Source: Microbacterium sp. GCS4
Lineage (GTDB): Bacteria > Actinomycetota > Actinomycetes > Actinomycetales > Microbacteriaceae
DNA length: 64,000 bases
NCBI RefSeq assembly: GCF_001262495.1
Contig: NZ_LGYE01000006.1
Location: forward strand, 1-64,000
Direction of reading: 5' to 3'
Position numbers and translations under genes: made by a program. Shown here piece by piece: positions 53,358-63,339 of this stretch. The notes under the pieces are model-generated. The model saw only the letters and a program-made list of their open reading frames with translations, was not told the DNA's origin and did no database searches. The stretch's first letter is position 1; every line of letters begins with the position of its first letter.

Positions 53358-54983
53358 TCAGTAGGCATGCACGCGCCCCTCGGGCCAGTGCAGCTCGACG
53401 CCCGTGGCCTCCAGCTCGCGCTGGTAGTCGGATCGGATGCCGGCGTCGGCGTGCACCTCGTGCGGGGTCGCACCGGTCGCTGCGCAGTAGGCGGCGAGGT
53501 GGCCGGCGGCTTCGCCGACGTTCCACTCCACGGGGTGCAACCGGTAGCAGCCGTTGGTGATGTGCGTCGTGCCGATGTTCTTGTTCGCGGCGAGCAGGTT
53601 GGCGGTGCGCTGCGGGATGAGCGCGCCGAGCGGGATCTCGAACGGCGTGGAGGCCACGTCGATGTAGGTGTCGCCGCCCGTGGAGGGGTGCAGGTCGATG
53701 CGGTACATGCCGACGCCGACCGACTCCTCGTACCTGGTCGCACCCGCCTCGCCGCGCACGTCGTAGGAGACGTCGTTCTCGGTGACGGTGGTGAGCGCCC
53801 GGATGCGCCGGGACTCGCGGTGGTACGGGGCCTGCGCGAGCCCGTCGTCCGAGCCCATCACGTCGGGGCGCAACCGCAGCCCGGGGTATCCGGTGCCGCC
53901 GTCGGCGCGCGGCGCCTCGGTCTGCATCCAGTACATCATCGACAGCGACAGCTGCCGCGCTCGCCGGTAGTGCTCCAGCTCCTCGTCGCGCGGGATGTCG
54001 AGCACCGGGGCGAGGAAGTAGTCGATGCTGGGCCAGTTCACGAGGCAGATGTCGCTCTCGTAGAAGCCCCGCTCGAACTGGTCTCGCGCGGCGATGCGCC
54101 GGAACGTCCACAGGTTCGCGTCGCCGGCGTTGCGGGACTGGTCGGCGTCGACCTCGGCGACGTCGTCGCCCGGATTCGGGTCGAAGGCGCGCGTGCCCAT
54201 CTCGAGCGTACGCGGGTTCGGCGCCTCCCACGACAGCATCCGGCTGCCCTGCCACGCCTCCGGCAGGTAGTCGCGCCAGAACCCGTAGTCGGTCGGGCGC
54301 TCGATCGTGTGGTCGCCGTCGACGTGCTCGATCGCGAAGCACACGCTCAGGGCCTGCACGTTCTCGGGCTGCGCCTCGTCCGGCGCGCTGGGCTCGCCGG
54401 TCTCGGCCCGCGACTCGAAGCCCGTGACGTACTCGGTGCCTGTCAGCGGCAGCAGCTCGCCGGTCTCGGTGGCGTCGAGCACGTAGCCCGCGCTGACCGC
54501 GACGGTCTCCCCGTCGACCTCGGACTGCAGGGTGACGCGGGTGATGCGGTCGCCGTCGACGTCGGCCGCGATCGGACGCATACGCTCCAGGAGGCGGATG
54601 CGGCCCGTCGACCGGTGCGGTGCGAGCATCTCCTCCAGCACGCCGACCGCGATGCGCGGCTCGTGGCACAGCTTCGACACCCAGCCCGCGCCGGGGTTGA
54701 GGTCGGCGCGGCTGCTCGCAGCATCCGTCAGCGGGTAGCGGCGGCGGTAGACCTCGCGGATGCCGTCGCGCAGCCGCCGGTAGCGGGCGGTGATGCCGAA
54801 CTCCTCCACCCAGGGGTGCTCGTCGGGCGGCACCGCCTGCGAGGTGAGCTGGCCGCCGATCCACGGGTACTCCTCGGTGAGGATCACGTGGGCACCCCGG
54901 TCGGCGGCGGCCAGGGCGGCGGCCACGCCGCCGAGTCCGGCGCCCACCACGAGGATGTCGGTGGTCAGTTCTCGCGTTGTCAC
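53358..54983 (-). CDS. FAD-dependent oxidoreductase (FAD_oxidored/PF12831 type)
   Basis: 541 residues from a GTG with AAAGGAA upstream. It opens with LVVGAGLGGVAAALAAADRGAHVILTEEYPWIGGQLTSQAVPPDEHPW, the FAD-binding motif plus GGQ of this family. YVLDATETGELLPLTG lies mid-chain, and NIGTTHITNGCYRLHPVEWNVGEAAGHLAAYC at the end closes the flavin site. Genes of this family often sit in sugar-uptake operons of Gram-positive bacteria, but the substrate is unknown. Its start overlaps the stop of the lacI-type gene (GTGA). Confidence 0.85.
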   Translation of the reverse strand: MTTRELTTDILVVGAGLGGVAAALAAADRGAHVILTEEYPWIGGQLTSQAVPPDEHPWVEEFGITARYRRLRDGIREVYRRRYPLTDAASSRADLNPGAGWVSKLCHEPRIAVGVLEEMLAPHRSTGRIRLLERMRPIAADVDGDRITRVTLQSEVDGETVAVSAGYVLDATETGELLPLTGTEYVTGFESRAETGEPSAPDEAQPENVQALSVCFAIEHVDGDHTIERPTDYGFWRDYLPEAWQGSRMLSWEAPNPRTLEMGTRAFDPNPGDDVAEVDADQSRNAGDANLWTFRRIAARDQFERGFYESDICLVNWPSIDYFLAPVLDIPRDEELEHYRRARQLSLSMMYWMQTEAPRADGGTGYPGLRLRPDVMGSDDGLAQAPYHRESRRIRALTTVTENDVSYDVRGEAGATRYEESVGVGMYRIDLHPSTGGDTYIDVASTPFEIPLGALIPQRTANLLAANKNIGTTHITNGCYRLHPVEWNVGEAAGHLAAYCAATGATPHEVHADAGIRSDYQRELEATGVELHWPEGRVHAY

Positions 54984-56086
54984 GAAGGGTTCCTTTCGAA
55001 GGGGCGGGTGAGGGCCGGTGCGAGGGCGAGCGTGTCGCCGTCGACGTCCGGGCAGTCGATGAGCTGGTGGTAGTCGGCGTCGGTCAGCTGCAACGCCGTC
55101 GACGATCGGGCGGAGGATCGACGTGCGGGCTCGGCATCCTGGTGCACGATGCGTGAGAGCAGGACGAGCGCGCGGGCGCCCATCTCCTCGCGCGGCACGG
55201 AGAATCCCGACCAGCGGCGGCCCCGGCGCAGCGGCAGGTGCGGCTGACCCAGCAGCACGATGGAGATGTCCCGGGGCACGGCGAGCCCCCGGGCCTCGAT
55301 CGCGTCCGCGATCTCGTCGGGGTCGTTCTCCGGAGCGAGGAGGAGGGCGGTGATGCCGCGCTCGACGACCTCGCCGACGCCGCGTGCGGGCTCGCGCAGG
55401 TCGAGGAAGCGCGGCGCGAGTCCCTTGGCCGTCATCGCGTCGCGATAGCCGTCGACGCGATCGCGCGTGGACTGGTCGTCGCCGCGCAGGCCCGCGTAGG
55501 CGATCTGGGTGTGGCCGAGAGCGACCAGCCGGTCGATCTGACGAGCGGTTGCCGTGACGTAGTCGGCGCCGACGTATGGCAGCAGGTGCTTGTCGGTCTC
55601 GCGTTTGCCGATGAACACGAAGGGGTAGTTCGTGTCGAGCAGATGCTGCAGCTCCTCGCGGTCCTCCTGCTGACCGAGCAGCAGGCATCCGTCGGCGATG
55701 CCGAGCCGCTGCCATCCGTCGCCCGCCAGCCGGCGCCGGCCGTCGACCACCCGCGCCGAGGTGAACAGCAGCATGTCGACGCCGAGCTGCTCGGCCGCTT
55801 CCTCGATGCCGTTCAGGAAGGCGCCGTAGAAGTCGCGGCCTCCGCGGGGGAAGGTCTTCTCGTAGGTGAAGACGCCGAGCAGCTGGTTCTTACCGCCGGC
55901 GAGACGCTGAGCCACCGGATTGGCCGAGTACCCGGTGATGCGGAGCGCCTCCTGCACGCGGTTGCGCGTGGCCTCCGAGATGCGGACGCCCTTCGGCGTG
56001 TGCCCGCTCAGGACGATGCTGACGGTCGCCTGGCTGACGCCGGCGAGAGCGGCGACGTCGGCCTGCGTCGAGCGGTGATGAGGCAT
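54980..56086 (-). CDS. LacI-family repressor of the sugar operon
   Basis: 368 residues. The helix-turn-helix with hinge (STQADVAALAGVSQATVSIVLSGHTPKGVRISEATRNRVQEALRITGYSANPVAQRL) is followed by the periplasmic-binding-protein-like effector domain (about 65-330), and a divergent C-terminal extension. First gene of the operon FAD oxidoreductase, binding protein, two permeases and anchored propeller protein. A palindrome at 56156-56169 upstream is a probable autoregulatory operator. Confidence 0.92.
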   Translation of the reverse strand: MPHHRSTQADVAALAGVSQATVSIVLSGHTPKGVRISEATRNRVQEALRITGYSANPVAQRLAGGKNQLLGVFTYEKTFPRGGRDFYGAFLNGIEEAAEQLGVDMLLFTSARVVDGRRRLAGDGWQRLGIADGCLLLGQQEDREELQHLLDTNYPFVFIGKRETDKHLLPYVGADYVTATARQIDRLVALGHTQIAYAGLRGDDQSTRDRVDGYRDAMTAKGLAPRFLDLREPARGVGEVVERGITALLLAPENDPDEIADAIEARGLAVPRDISIVLLGQPHLPLRRGRRWSGFSVPREEMGARALVLLSRIVHQDAEPARRSSARSSTALQLTDADYHQLIDCPDVDGDTLALAPALTRPFERNPS

Positions 56087-56155
56087 CGATCCTCCTTGAT
56101 CGCCTGCGGGGTGCTCCCCTCACTCTGGCGACCGAGGACCGTGATGGTCAACGTG

Positions 56156-56169
56156 ATAATACGCATTAT
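56156..56169. promoter_or_regulatory. Operator-like palindrome ahead of the LacI gene
   Basis: ATAAT (56156-56160), ACGC, ATTAT (56165-56169) is an exact inverted repeat in a conspicuously AT-rich patch, 70 bases before the repressor start. A possible minus-strand -35 TTGACC lies at 56146-56151, immediately downstream. Confidence 0.5.
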
Positions 56170-56260
56170 TAGCGCGTCGACCGCCGGCGCGCCCTACCAC
56201 TCCGCCGAGGACCGGCGCAAGAGCGCGATTCGGCGCGATGCTCCGTGGGACCATCGGGTC

Positions 56261-56599
56261 ATGACCACCCTCGCACCCTCGCCCCGGACGGGAGAGGACG
56301 ACCCCTGGGCGGGAGCGTCCGCGCTCCTACCCAGGGTGGCGCGCGGTGACCAGCTCGCGTTCGCGGAGCTGTACGACCTGACCGCGGGCGGGATGTTCGG
56401 TCTGCTGCGAGGGATGGTCGACGATCCCCTCCGCGCCGAGAAGCTGCTCGAAGACGTCTTCCTGGATGTCTGGACGCGGGCGGCGAGCTTTCCCGGGCGG
56501 CACGGTTCGGTCGCCTCGTGGCTGTACGGCATCGCTCGACGCGCGGCCGCGCGCGTCGAGCCCACCGGATCCCTCGAAGACGGATCAGCTGTCGCGTGA
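56261..56599 (+). CDS. Sigma-70 region 2-only protein (possible truncated ECF sigma factor)
   Basis: 112 residues. The segment PRVARGDQLAFAELYDLTAGGMFGLLRGMVDDPLRAEKLLEDVFLDVWTRAASFPGRHGSVASWLYGIARRAAARV is a good ECF sigma region 2, including the -10-recognition helix. The chain then stops after about 15 residues without region 4. Full ECF sigma factors have about 180 residues. It may be a remnant, a two-piece sigma subunit, or a decoy that binds core polymerase. No region 4 ORF follows in any frame that I can see. Confidence 0.7.
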   Translation: MTTLAPSPRTGEDDPWAGASALLPRVARGDQLAFAELYDLTAGGMFGLLRGMVDDPLRAEKLLEDVFLDVWTRAASFPGRHGSVASWLYGIARRAAARVEPTGSLEDGSAVA

Positions 56600-56653
56600 C
56601 CACCGGGCGCCCGCTCGCGCCCGACCTGCGCGGTCGTGGGGACGCGGGGCGTC

Positions 56654-56920
56654 TCACTTCTCGTAGCTGATGTTGCCCACGAAGGCCTGTGACGACGAGC
56701 TCCACCAGCATCCGTAGTAGTACGTGACCCTGTACCCCTGACCTCGCACAGATGCGGCGAAGTCCCGCATCTTGCGGTCGCACGAGATCGGATCGGACGA
56801 GGTGATCCTCTTGCCGTAAGACGTAGCGGCGGCCGGTGCGGGAGCGGCCACCGACCCTCCGACGATCAAGCCGAGGGCCAGCACGGCGACCGCGCCGACG
56901 CGGGCTGCTGCATTCTTCAT
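56654..56920 (-). CDS. Small secreted protein
   Basis: 88 residues; the ATG has GGAGGAG upstream. An N-terminal signal peptide (about 1-33, ending APAAA) precedes a mature chain of about 55 residues with two cysteines (ISCDRK and YYYGCWWSSSS) that could form a disulfide, and a Tyr/Trp-rich centre. No family recognised. The pattern resembles small secreted actinobacterial proteins of unknown role. Confidence 0.65.
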   Translation of the reverse strand: MKNAAARVGAVAVLALGLIVGGSVAAPAPAAATSYGKRITSSDPISCDRKMRDFAASVRGQGYRVTYYYGCWWSSSSQAFVGNISYEK

Positions 56921-57018
56921 GAGCTTCTCCTCCTCCAGCGCGGGCGTCCGTCGCCGCGATTGACCTCGACGATATCCAGAGATGGCGGCGCAGCCGATGG
57001 GGAGAAATCCCCGGTCCG

Positions 57019-57150
57019 TCACCGCAGGCAGCGGACCAGGAAGGCGAGTGCGCGCCCGAGGCGGCGAGCCCAGCTCTCGTGGCTGTCGGCGCGCAGGTCG
57101 GGATCGATGTGCCGGGCCGGGTCGTCCGCGCCGTCGGCCGCGGTGATCAT
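57019..57150 (-). CDS. 43-residue ORF coupled to glycerate kinase
   Basis: The ATG overlaps the stop of the glycerate kinase gene (ATGA) on the minus strand. The product opens MITAADGADDPARHIDPDLR and ends WARRLGRALAFLVRCLR, a basic amphipathic helix that could touch the membrane. No homology recognised. The coupling makes expression plausible. Confidence 0.4.
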   Translation of the reverse strand: MITAADGADDPARHIDPDLRADSHESWARRLGRALAFLVRCLR

Positions 57151-58286
57151 GACGCGACGTCCGAGTCCACGGCGATCCGCTCGCGCGCGATCGTGCGGCC
57201 GACCTCGCGCAGCAGCGGCACGGCGTTCGCCATGCTGCGCTCCTTCTCGGGCTCGAGCGCGCTCAGCGCGTACACCGCCGAGAAGCCCGCGCCCGCCGCC
57301 TCGTCGGCGGAGAGCGCCGAGTGCCCGCACACGGCGATCACCGGGATGCCGGTCTCCCCCGCGAGCGTCGCGACTCCCACCGGCGTCTTGCCCCCGAGGC
57401 TCTGACCGTCGAGGCTGCCCTCGCCCGTGATCACGAGGTCGGCCCCGGCGATCCGCGCGGCCAGTCCCGTGAGCCGCAGCACGACCTCGACGCCGCGCTC
57501 CCGCCGCGCACGCAAGACCGCGAGTGCCGCGTAACCGACTCCCCCGGCGGCGCCCGCCCCCGGCACCTCGATCGACGAGGTGACGCCGGCCGAGCGCTCC
57601 AGCAGATCGGCGAAGCGCGTGAGCCCCTGCTCGAGCACGATCACGTCGTCGTCGGACGCGCCCTTCTGCGGCGCGAACACGGCGGCGGCGCCGCGCTCCC
57701 CCAGCAGCGGGTTGTCGACGTCGCTCGCCAACACGAACGAGGTCTCCTCGAGTCGCGGGTCGAGCCCTGCGAGATCGACCGAGGCGAGACCGGCGAGGGC
57801 GGCACCCCCCGAAGTCGCCTCGCCGGTCTCCGTCTGCAGGGAGGCACCGAGTGCGTGCAGCATCCCGGCCCCTCCGTCGGTGCAGGCGCTGCCGCCGACG
57901 CCGAGCACGATGTCCCGGCATCCGCGATCCAGCGCCGCGAGGATCAGCTCACCCGTGCCGCGGCTCGTCGCCGTAAGCGCGGCCTTCTCGCCGCGCGGCA
58001 GCACATCGAGTCCGCTCGCGGCGGCCATCTCGACGATCGCCTCGGCACCGCGCACCGCGAACCGCGCGACCACCGGCTCACCCGTCGGTCCGGTGACCGT
58101 CGCGTCGACGGGAGAGAAACCGGCGGCGAGGGCAGCATCGATGGTGCCCTCACCGCCATCCGCCACCGGCACGGCCTCGACGACCGCATCCGGGAGGACG
58201 TCGTGGATGCCGTCGGCGAGCGCCGCGGCCACCTCCGGCCCCGTGGCGGAGCCCTTGAACTTGTCGGAGGCGATCACGATGCGCAC
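57147..58286 (-). CDS. glxK: Glycerate kinase (GlxK/GarK family)
   Basis: 379 residues from a GTG giving the typical N-terminus RIVIASDKFKGSATGPEVAAAL. Other family motifs are VADGGEGTIDA, GVGGSACTDGGAGMLHALG, FAPQKGAS and ITGEGSLDGQSLGGKTPVGVA. It phosphorylates glycerate to phosphoglycerate and is the final step of the glyoxylate carboligase route. It is the fourth kinase-end gene of the hyi-garR-gcl-glxK run on the minus strand, 8 bases after gcl. Confidence 0.93.
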   Translation of the reverse strand: MRIVIASDKFKGSATGPEVAAALADGIHDVLPDAVVEAVPVADGGEGTIDAALAAGFSPVDATVTGPTGEPVVARFAVRGAEAIVEMAAASGLDVLPRGEKAALTATSRGTGELILAALDRGCRDIVLGVGGSACTDGGAGMLHALGASLQTETGEATSGGAALAGLASVDLAGLDPRLEETSFVLASDVDNPLLGERGAAAVFAPQKGASDDDVIVLEQGLTRFADLLERSAGVTSSIEVPGAGAAGGVGYAALAVLRARRERGVEVVLRLTGLAARIAGADLVITGEGSLDGQSLGGKTPVGVATLAGETGIPVIAVCGHSALSADEAAGAGFSAVYALSALEPEKERSMANAVPLLREVGRTIARERIAVDSDVAS

Positions 58287-58294
58287 GGCCGGAC

Positions 58295-60082
<1,788 letters not shown>

Positions 60083-60127
60083 GGGAGTGTCCTTAGGTCT
60101 GTGAGTCGGTGTGTGAAGCGGTGTGAG

Positions 60128-60208
60128 CCGCGTTTCGTCTCGTCGCTCCGCTCCTCGCTCAACGACCGGGAGAAGGTCGTTGAGCGAGCGGAGCGAGACG
60201 AAACGCGG
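60128..60208. repeat. Large imperfect palindrome (REP-like hairpin) between garR and gcl
   Basis: The left arm (60128-60167) starts CCGCGTTTCGTCTCG and ends CGCTCAACGACC; the right arm (60175-60208) is its complement, GGTCGTTGAGCGAGCGGAGC and on to ACGAAACGCGG, with a few bulged bases and a 7-base loop. Similar GGTCGTTGAGCGAG...GACGAAACG units are, to my knowledge, dispersed repeats in this bacterial family. It may stabilise or partly terminate the operon transcript. Confidence 0.8.
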
Positions 60209-60220
60209 TGCCGACCGGGA

Positions 60221-61096
60221 TCAGCGGCCGGAGAGTTCGGTGGTGAGCGTGAAGAGGCCCGAGTGGTCGAGGCCGCCGTCGCCGCGGGCGACGAGGGCGT
60301 TCACGAGCTGGGCGACGGCCGCGCCGAGGGGGACGGTGACCCCCACGGATCGCGCGGCCGCGGTGACGATGCCCAGGTCCTTGTTGTGGAGGGCGAGACG
60401 GAATCCGGGCGCGAAGTCGCGGTCGAGCATCTTCTGCCCCTTCTGGTCGAGCACCTTGGAGCCGGCGAGACCGCCGCCGAGAACCTTCAGCGCCGCGTCG
60501 GTGTCGACGCCGAAGGCCTCGAGGAACGTGACGGCCTCGGCCAGCGCCTGGATGTTGACGGCGACGATGAGCTGGTTCGCGGCCTTGACGGTCTGGCCGG
60601 CACCCGCGGGGCCGACGTGCACGATGGTCTTGCCGATTGCGTTCAGCACAGGCTCGGCGGCGGCGAAGTGCTCCTCGGAGCCGCCGACCATGATCGACAG
60701 CACGCCGTCGATCGCCCCCTGCTCGCCGCCCGAGACCGGGGCGTCGACCGCGCCGAGGCCGGCCGCGACGGCCTCCTCCGCGAGCGACTTCGCGACGTCC
60801 GGACGGATGGACGAGTTGTCGATCCAGAGCGCGCCCTTCTTCGCGTTCGCGAAGACACCGCCCTCGCCGCGCACGACGTCTTCGACGTCCGGGGAGTCGG
60901 GCACCATCGTGAGGATGACGTCTGCATCCTTCACGGCGTCGGCGATGCTCTCGGCTCCGGTGCCGCCCGCTGCGACGAGCTTCTCGATCGGCTCGGGGCT
61001 GCGGTTGAACCCGGTGACCTCGTACCCCGCCGAGACGAGGTTGGTGGCCATGGGGAGGCCCATGATGCCGAGTCCGATGATGGCGATGCTGGTCAT
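60221..61096 (-). CDS. garR: 2-hydroxy-3-oxopropionate (tartronate semialdehyde) reductase
   Basis: 291 residues. NAD-binding motif IAIIGLGIMGLPMATNLVSAGYEVTGFNR, the catalytic-region motif VDAPVSGGEQGAIDGVLSIMVGG, HVGPAGAGQTVKAANQL with the catalytic Lys, and FRLALHNKDLGIVTAAARSVGV match the beta-hydroxyacid dehydrogenases. Reduces tartronate semialdehyde, the Gcl product, to D-glycerate. Operon neighbours hyi and gcl make the assignment firm (garR/glxR type). Confidence 0.93.
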   Translation of the reverse strand: MTSIAIIGLGIMGLPMATNLVSAGYEVTGFNRSPEPIEKLVAAGGTGAESIADAVKDADVILTMVPDSPDVEDVVRGEGGVFANAKKGALWIDNSSIRPDVAKSLAEEAVAAGLGAVDAPVSGGEQGAIDGVLSIMVGGSEEHFAAAEPVLNAIGKTIVHVGPAGAGQTVKAANQLIVAVNIQALAEAVTFLEAFGVDTDAALKVLGGGLAGSKVLDQKGQKMLDRDFAPGFRLALHNKDLGIVTAAARSVGVTVPLGAAVAQLVNALVARGDGGLDHSGLFTLTTELSGR

Positions 61097-61146
61097 GTCA
61101 TGCTCCTTCGCGGAAATGCTGTGCAGTGTCGGGGGTGCCGGGCGGC

Positions 61147-61932
61147 TCAGCGGCCGAGCCAGGCGAACGCCTCGGCCTGGGGCGTCTTGTACTCGAGGCC
61201 GACGGGCCCGGCGTAGCCGCCGGTGCGGGCCGCGTCGATCCAGGACGTGAGCGGCAGCTCGCCGCTGCCCGGCTCTCCGCGCCCGGGGGCGTCGGCGATC
61301 TGCACGTGCCCGAACTCGGCGGCGTGCTCGGCGATCACCGCGGCGACGTCGTCGCCGTTGACGGCCAGGTGGTAGAAGTCGGCGAGCAGGCGCACGTTGT
61401 CCACGCCGTGCTCGTCACGGACCCGGCGGATGATCGCGAGCGCGTCCTCCGCGGTCTTCAGCGGATAGGCGTCCATGCCCGAGACCGGCTCGAGCAGCAC
61501 GATGCCGCCGATCTTCGCGACGGCCGCACCGGCGTACGCGAGGTTCTGCACGGCGAGGTCGTCCTGCACCTGCGGGTCGACGCCGTCGATGCGGTTGCCG
61601 TACAGGGCGTTGAAGGCCTTCGTGCCCAGGCGCTCGCCGATCGAGACGACGACGTCGACGTTGGCGCGGAACTCGTCCTCGCGGCCCACCCAGGAGACGA
61701 GGCCGCGGTCGCCGGCGGGCATGTCGCCCGCGAAGAAGTTGAGGCCGGTGAGCTGCACGCCGGCGTCCTGGATCGCGGCGACGAAGGCATCGACGTCCTC
61801 CGTCGCGGGCACGGCCTCGGAGAAGGGCCACCAGAACTCGACGCCGTCGAAGCCGGCATCCGCGACGGCCGCCGGGCGCTCCAGCAGGGGCAGCTCGGTG
61901 AGAAGGATCGAGGCGTTGACGGTGTAGCTCAT
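61147..61932 (-). CDS. hyi: Hydroxypyruvate isomerase family protein
   Basis: 261 residues, TIM-barrel of the AP-endonuclease-2 type: NASILLTELPLLERPAAVADAGFDGVEFWWPF at the start, GLNFFAGDMPAGDRGLVSW, LLEPVSGMDAYPL, LLADFYHLAVNGDDVA and HVQIADAPGRGEPGSGEL with metal-binding Glu, Asp, His and Glu. Hyi interconverts hydroxypyruvate and tartronate semialdehyde. First gene of the glyoxylate operon, 50 bases before garR. Confidence 0.92.
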   Translation of the reverse strand: MSYTVNASILLTELPLLERPAAVADAGFDGVEFWWPFSEAVPATEDVDAFVAAIQDAGVQLTGLNFFAGDMPAGDRGLVSWVGREDEFRANVDVVVSIGERLGTKAFNALYGNRIDGVDPQVQDDLAVQNLAYAGAAVAKIGGIVLLEPVSGMDAYPLKTAEDALAIIRRVRDEHGVDNVRLLADFYHLAVNGDDVAAVIAEHAAEFGHVQIADAPGRGEPGSGELPLTSWIDAARTGGYAGPVGLEYKTPQAEAFAWLGR

Positions 61933-62028
61933 GAGATCATCCTTGATTTCGAATCGTGGAAGAAGAATTCCTTGTAATGAAAAGAATAGGAGCGGGCTGA
62001 CGACCTGTCAAGGACGCAGAATGGACTC

Positions 62029-62445
62029 ATGGAGTGGTGGACGATCGTCATCGCCGTGGTCGGCGGCGTGCTGCTGCTGTGGATCGCCCTCGTGGTCGCG
62101 CTCCTGTTCGCCGCCCGGCGGACCGGCGACCGGACTCGCCTCGTCGACCTGCTGCGTCTCCTCCCCGACGTCGTGCGCCTTCTCCGGAGGCTCGTCTCCG
62201 ACCGGTCCGTGCCGCGGAGCGTGCGCGTCACGCTCGTCGTCCTCCTGGCCTACCTTCTGCTGCCGATCGATCTCGTCCCGGACTTCATCCCGGTGCTGGG
62301 CTACCTCGACGATGCGATCGTCGTCGCGATCGCCCTCCGATTCGTGACCGGACGCGCCGGCGCCGATGCGCTCGATCGCCACTGGCCCGGTACGCCCGAA
62401 GGATTGCGCGCCCTCCGTTCGATCGTCGGCGTCCCCCGCACGTAG
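62029..62445 (+). CDS. DUF1232 (YkvA-like) membrane protein
   Basis: 138 residues. One N-terminal membrane helix (about 4-28) is followed by the DUF1232 core VRVTLVVLLAYLLLPIDLVPDFIPVLGYLDDAIVVAIALRFV, with the conserved PIDLVPDFIPVLGYLDD signature. Function unknown. Divergent from hyi and convergent with allE across a hairpin. Confidence 0.9.
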   Translation: MEWWTIVIAVVGGVLLLWIALVVALLFAARRTGDRTRLVDLLRLLPDVVRLLRRLVSDRSVPRSVRVTLVVLLAYLLLPIDLVPDFIPVLGYLDDAIVVAIALRFVTGRAGADALDRHWPGTPEGLRALRSIVGVPRT

Positions 62446-62478
62446 CGCACGCCGACAGACGCTCCCATCGAACGCGAA

Positions 62479-62507
62479 GAGGCGCCACCCACCGGGGGTG
62501 ACGCCTC
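62479..62507. terminator. Bidirectional terminator hairpin
   Basis: GAGGCG-C-CACCC (62479-62490) pairs with GGGTG-A-CGCCTC (62496-62507) with one mismatch around a 5-base loop, between the convergent DUF1232 and allE genes. Confidence 0.75.
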
Positions 62508-62526
62508 CTCGACCGGTCGGGACCGC

Positions 62527-63339
62527 TCAGGTGAGACGGATCTGCCGGTTCATGTCCTTGTACAGCAGATAGCGGAAGGGCTCGGGACCGCCGGCGTAGC
62601 AGGCCTGCGGGCAGAACGCGCGCAGCAGCATGTAGTCGCCCGCCTCGACCTCGACCCAGTCGTCGTTCAGGCGGTACACGCCCTTGCCCTGCAGCACGAA
62701 CAGGCCGTGCTCCATGACGTGCGTCTCAGCGAACGGGATCGACCCGCCGGGCTGGAACGTGACGATGTTGACCTGCATGTCGTGCGCCAGGTCGCTCGCG
62801 TCCGAGAAGCGCGTGGTCGCCCACACGTCGTCGGTGTCGGGCATCGAGACGGGCTCCACCTCCTGGTCGCTCGTCACGAAGGAGGCCGGGGCGTCGACGC
62901 CCTCGAGCCACTCGTACGCCTTGCGGATCCAGTGGAAGCTCGTGACCTCGTCGCCCTCGTTCGCGAGAGACCAGACGGCGCCCGGCGCGAGGAACGCGTA
63001 GCCGCCTTCCTCCAGCACGTGCGTCTCACCCTCCAGCGTGAGGGTGAGGCGCCCGGTCGTGACGAAGACCACGCCCTCCACTCCGGCCTCCACCTCCGGC
63101 CGTGCCGCACCGCCGCCGGGGGCGATCTCGACGATCAGCTGCGAGAACGTCGTCGCCGAGCTCGGCGTCGGCCGGGCGATGATCCACGCGCGGGTGTCGG
63201 TGAACCCGGGCAGGCTGCTCGTGACGATGTCGCGCAGCACCCCCTTCGGGATGAACGTGTACGCGAGCTTCACGACCGCGCGGTCGGTCAGCAGGTCGGT
63301 CTGCGGGGGCAGTCCGCCTCTCGGGGTGTAGTACGACAT
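62527..63339 (-). CDS. allE: (S)-ureidoglycine aminohydrolase
   Basis: 270 residues, two cupin domains. It begins YYTPRGGLPPQTDLLTDRAVVKLAYTFIPKGVLRDIVTSSLPG and has the second-cupin metal site PFAETHVMEHGLFVLQGKGVYRLNDDWVEVEAGDYMLLRAFCPQACYAGG, as in AllE/UGHY enzymes. Releases ammonia from ureidoglycine in allantoin degradation, which leads to glyoxylate, the substrate of the neighbouring Gcl. The ATG overlaps the stop of the next upstream gene. Expressed with the DUF6986 aldolase. Confidence 0.92.
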   Translation of the reverse strand: MSYYTPRGGLPPQTDLLTDRAVVKLAYTFIPKGVLRDIVTSSLPGFTDTRAWIIARPTPSSATTFSQLIVEIAPGGGAARPEVEAGVEGVVFVTTGRLTLTLEGETHVLEEGGYAFLAPGAVWSLANEGDEVTSFHWIRKAYEWLEGVDAPASFVTSDQEVEPVSMPDTDDVWATTRFSDASDLAHDMQVNIVTFQPGGSIPFAETHVMEHGLFVLQGKGVYRLNDDWVEVEAGDYMLLRAFCPQACYAGGPEPFRYLLYKDMNRQIRLT

